This document shows, in pieces, positions 61,861 to 64,000 of a DNA stretch of 64,000 bases. This stretch comes from Lutjanus erythropterus (lineage: Eukaryota > Chordata > Actinopteri > Lutjaniformes > Lutjanidae). The notes beneath the pieces were generated by a model. It worked only from the letters and a program-made list of their open reading frames with translations, was not told the DNA's origin and made no database searches. The position numbers and the translations under genes were made by a program. The stretch is taken from assembly GCA_020091685.1 (NCBI GenBank), contig CM034610.1, positions 25,394,094 to 25,458,093 on the forward strand, in the 5' to 3' direction. The first letter of the stretch is position 1; the number at the start of each line of letters is the position of its first letter.

Positions 61861-62343
61861 GACGCATGTGTTCCCTGCCTGTTGTCGGACTGTGTGTCTG
61901 CCCTGCATTTAACTGAGAGGGGATTTATGTGGACACTGATGCCGCTGATTGATATTCCATGGCTACTTGCTGTTTTTCATGTCAAAACAGCATTGGACTT
62001 AGTTTTTTTTTTTGTTTTTTTTCTTTTCCCTTGATTGTGAAGGGTAATTGTGTGGTTCTGCTGCTGACTTAAAACTAGACGTGTCTTGATTTTGATTAAG
62101 TTTGCCTGCCAGTGGAAAGGACTAATCCACTGACCTCAACATGCAGCCCTGAAGGCCCAGACTGTAGAATAATTATAACCCTTACCTGACAGGTTTCCGG
62201 CCCTGATCATGTGAAATATCCTAAATTTCTGTCAGCTACAGTCTACAGTGGCCTTCAAACACAGAGAATGCCAGACACTGCTGAAATAACACACAAATCA
62301 ACCTGTTGAAGCATATTTATGTCGATAAAATTATGATTTGTAA

Positions 62344-62349
62344 AATAAA
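62344..62349 (+). terminator. coa3 polyadenylation signal (AATAAA)
   Basis: AATAAA about 485 bp after the coa3 stop, followed by a T-rich stretch. The 3' UTR therefore covers roughly 61861-62365. Confidence 0.75.
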
Positions 62350-62429
62350 AGTCTAATGTATTTGATTTTTTTTAACATATGTGTAACTATTTATGCAAGA
62401 AAAAAGAACACCAGGATAAAAGAGCCATG

Positions 62430-63215
62430 GTATTTATTTACAATAGCATTTATTTTTCTCAAAATTTGATATATGGAGTCTGATCTTGCCACCAAATCTC
62501 ACGAGTAAAAATATAAAATAAGACATTGTAAGGGAAAGGCACAGATTCAGCATGGCAGGACAGCAGCAGCTTCAGAAAGCAATACAATTATATATTTACA
62601 TTCAAAATTTTGAAACCTCTTTGAAATATATTACGAACTTTGGAAAATCTTACAGGAGTTCCACTGCCAGAAAAATTCAGTGTGTGTTTGTGAATATTTT
62701 ATAAGGCAACAGCTACACATTCACAGCTTGGACTGATTTCTCTAGATCCCACAATGTACTCATTTAAAACTGCGGGAGGGTAGATCATCATCATCACTGT
62801 GATCCAATATGAAATATTGTGATCAGACATAAACCGGAGTATAATCTCTACCTCCATTATGGAAAAATAACAGGAGACGTATCGGCTCTTCCTCGAGCGG
62901 AACACATTTTTATCCACAAACGTGTTAAATGATCGAGACCTAAAGTAGAACGTACTAAAGTGCACGAGGTGCTTGATCTATGGAACAAGCGATAAAATAC
63001 GATTTTTGCTTGAGCAAGAATTAAGGTTTAGTTTACTTGTAACCTGTAAACATGATCTATAATTGCATTCTACTATATACACATGTACAATCAACGGGAG
63101 AGGCAGTAGTCTAAAAACTAGGTGGATTTTTCACAATTAAGGAATACAAAGAAATCATTCATTTTAAAGGAGCTACAGTATTTGAAAGGAGATGTGTGAT
63201 GTCTAAGCCTTCTGC
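62430..63215 (-). other. Possible 3' UTR of a convergent minus-strand gene
   Basis: Reverse-strand AATAAA signals near 62434-62455 lie only about 80 bp beyond the coa3 poly(A) signal. The following 750 bp is non-repetitive and non-coding. In human, WNK4 lies tail-to-tail with COA3, so a wnk4 3' UTR is possible. No coding exon is in the window to prove it. Confidence 0.3.
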
Positions 63216-63221
63216 ACCACT

Positions 63222-63609
63222 TAAAGGGATAGTTTGGATGTTTTTAAAGTGGGGTTGTCTGAGGTTCTTATTCATAGTTAGTGTATTAATTACGGTAGAT
63301 GGCAATAAGCACGCCCCGAGAACCAGTGTAGGAAACTAAACTTTGTTTTAACAAAATGAAAATGACACTACTGTATTTGGCTTGTACAACAGCTAATTTC
63401 CCATCAGAAAAGGCTGTCTGACAGCAGAGGAAAGTGGTGAGAATATTTTAAATACGGTGACTAAAACATGTTTTTCTGCTGACTTTAGCTTCTGTGCTGG
63501 TGCTCCTCACTGCTTCTCCAAACTGGGAGGAGCGCTGACCAGAATCTGTTGAAGGTAATACGCTGACCCCTTAAAACCCCACCTCAAATAATCAGAACTA
63601 TCCCTTTAG
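63222..63609. mobile_element. MITE, family GGGATAGTTYGGAT, complete copy
   Basis: The left TIR TAAAGGGATAGTTTGGAT and right TIR ATCAGAACTATCCCTTTA are inverted copies bounded by TA. Internal blocks AGAAAAGGCTGTCTGACA and GGTGCTCCTCACTGCTTCTC recur in related copies. Confidence 0.85.
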
Positions 63610-64000
63610 CCAAATCTCAATTTTCTTTCTGCTCAAGCAAGCTACATGCCAACATTTCTAACTGTTGTATAACATCTTTCCTTCTGACGCGTTAACATCT
63701 TCATATGCATGTGTTGATAGAAATTATATCTCCGTTTTGTACTTCTGTACGATGAAAAGTCACTTTTGACTACATCTAAAAACGTCAGGACAAGAGAATG
63801 TCCCATCAGGTGTCAAAATCACTTAAGAAACTAAAAGATGTACTTGAACAAAATGCTTCCATAATACATATTTGAATAAATCAAACTGTACAATGCATCT
63901 AGACTGCTCTCGTCAGCCCCCGGAAGGCCATGATCAAGAGTGTATTCACTGTGCAGTCAGCAGGTGCTGAGACATTAACAAACTACAGCAAAGAAGTCGC
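63610..64000. other. Right edge, no feature recognised
   Basis: Unique-looking AT-rich sequence after the MITE. No open frame consistent with an exon. It may continue the 3' UTR on the minus strand. Confidence 0.4.

Noticed and set aside
62699-62965. Minus-strand frame of 88 codons downstream of coa3
   Set aside because: Low-complexity hydrophobic composition and a position next to poly(A) signals suggest 3' UTR rather than coding sequence.

Overview
The window is vertebrate nuclear DNA, almost certainly from a percomorph (acanthomorph) teleost fish. It is AT-rich and gene-poor. It is dense in fish-type interspersed repeats: a tRNA-derived SINE with a percomorph-style body, several TA-flanked MITEs, a Tc1/mariner family and a 'gggctgcaac...' MITE family. 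Its genes have short exons with GT-AG introns. No bacterial, organellar or viral gene organisation was seen.

Only two genes can be read in full, both near the right end and arranged head-to-head. On the minus strand (54835-59271) is a seven-exon cntd1 (cyclin N-terminal domain containing 1, a meiotic crossover factor), reconstructed to 306 residues. On the plus strand (59943-61860) is a two-exon coa3 (cytochrome c oxidase assembly factor 3, a mitochondrial inner-membrane protein), reconstructed to 99 residues. The COA3/CNTD1 neighbour pair also occurs on human chromosome 17q21. The two genes share a 671-bp divergent promoter. It carries two perfect TCTCGCGAGA palindromes and, just upstream of the cntd1 start codon, a hexamer array that makes four overlapping octamer (ATGCAAAT) sites. 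Downstream of coa3, AATAAA signals on the minus strand suggest the 3' UTR of an unseen convergent gene (wnk4 by human synteny, inference only).

The left 54 kb has no complete gene. At 45414-45920 a GC-rich, CpG-containing segment looks like the promoter and first exon of a minus-strand gene. It has a strong splice donor and a possible 15-residue basic N-terminus. If that is right, 1-45413 is mostly its first intron. This stretch consists of transposon relics with non-repetitive islands between them, some of which look like possible conserved noncoding elements.

The main structural findings are: two copies of a TIR-bounded element that carries an internal minisatellite with about 10 units in one copy and about 3 in the other; a 362-bp nested foldback; three relics of one Tc1/mariner family; a SINE with a perfect 13-bp target duplication; a 185-bp-period duplication next to the putative promoter; and a hammerhead-like core inside a MITE-bounded segment. 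No clearly new multi-gene system was found.
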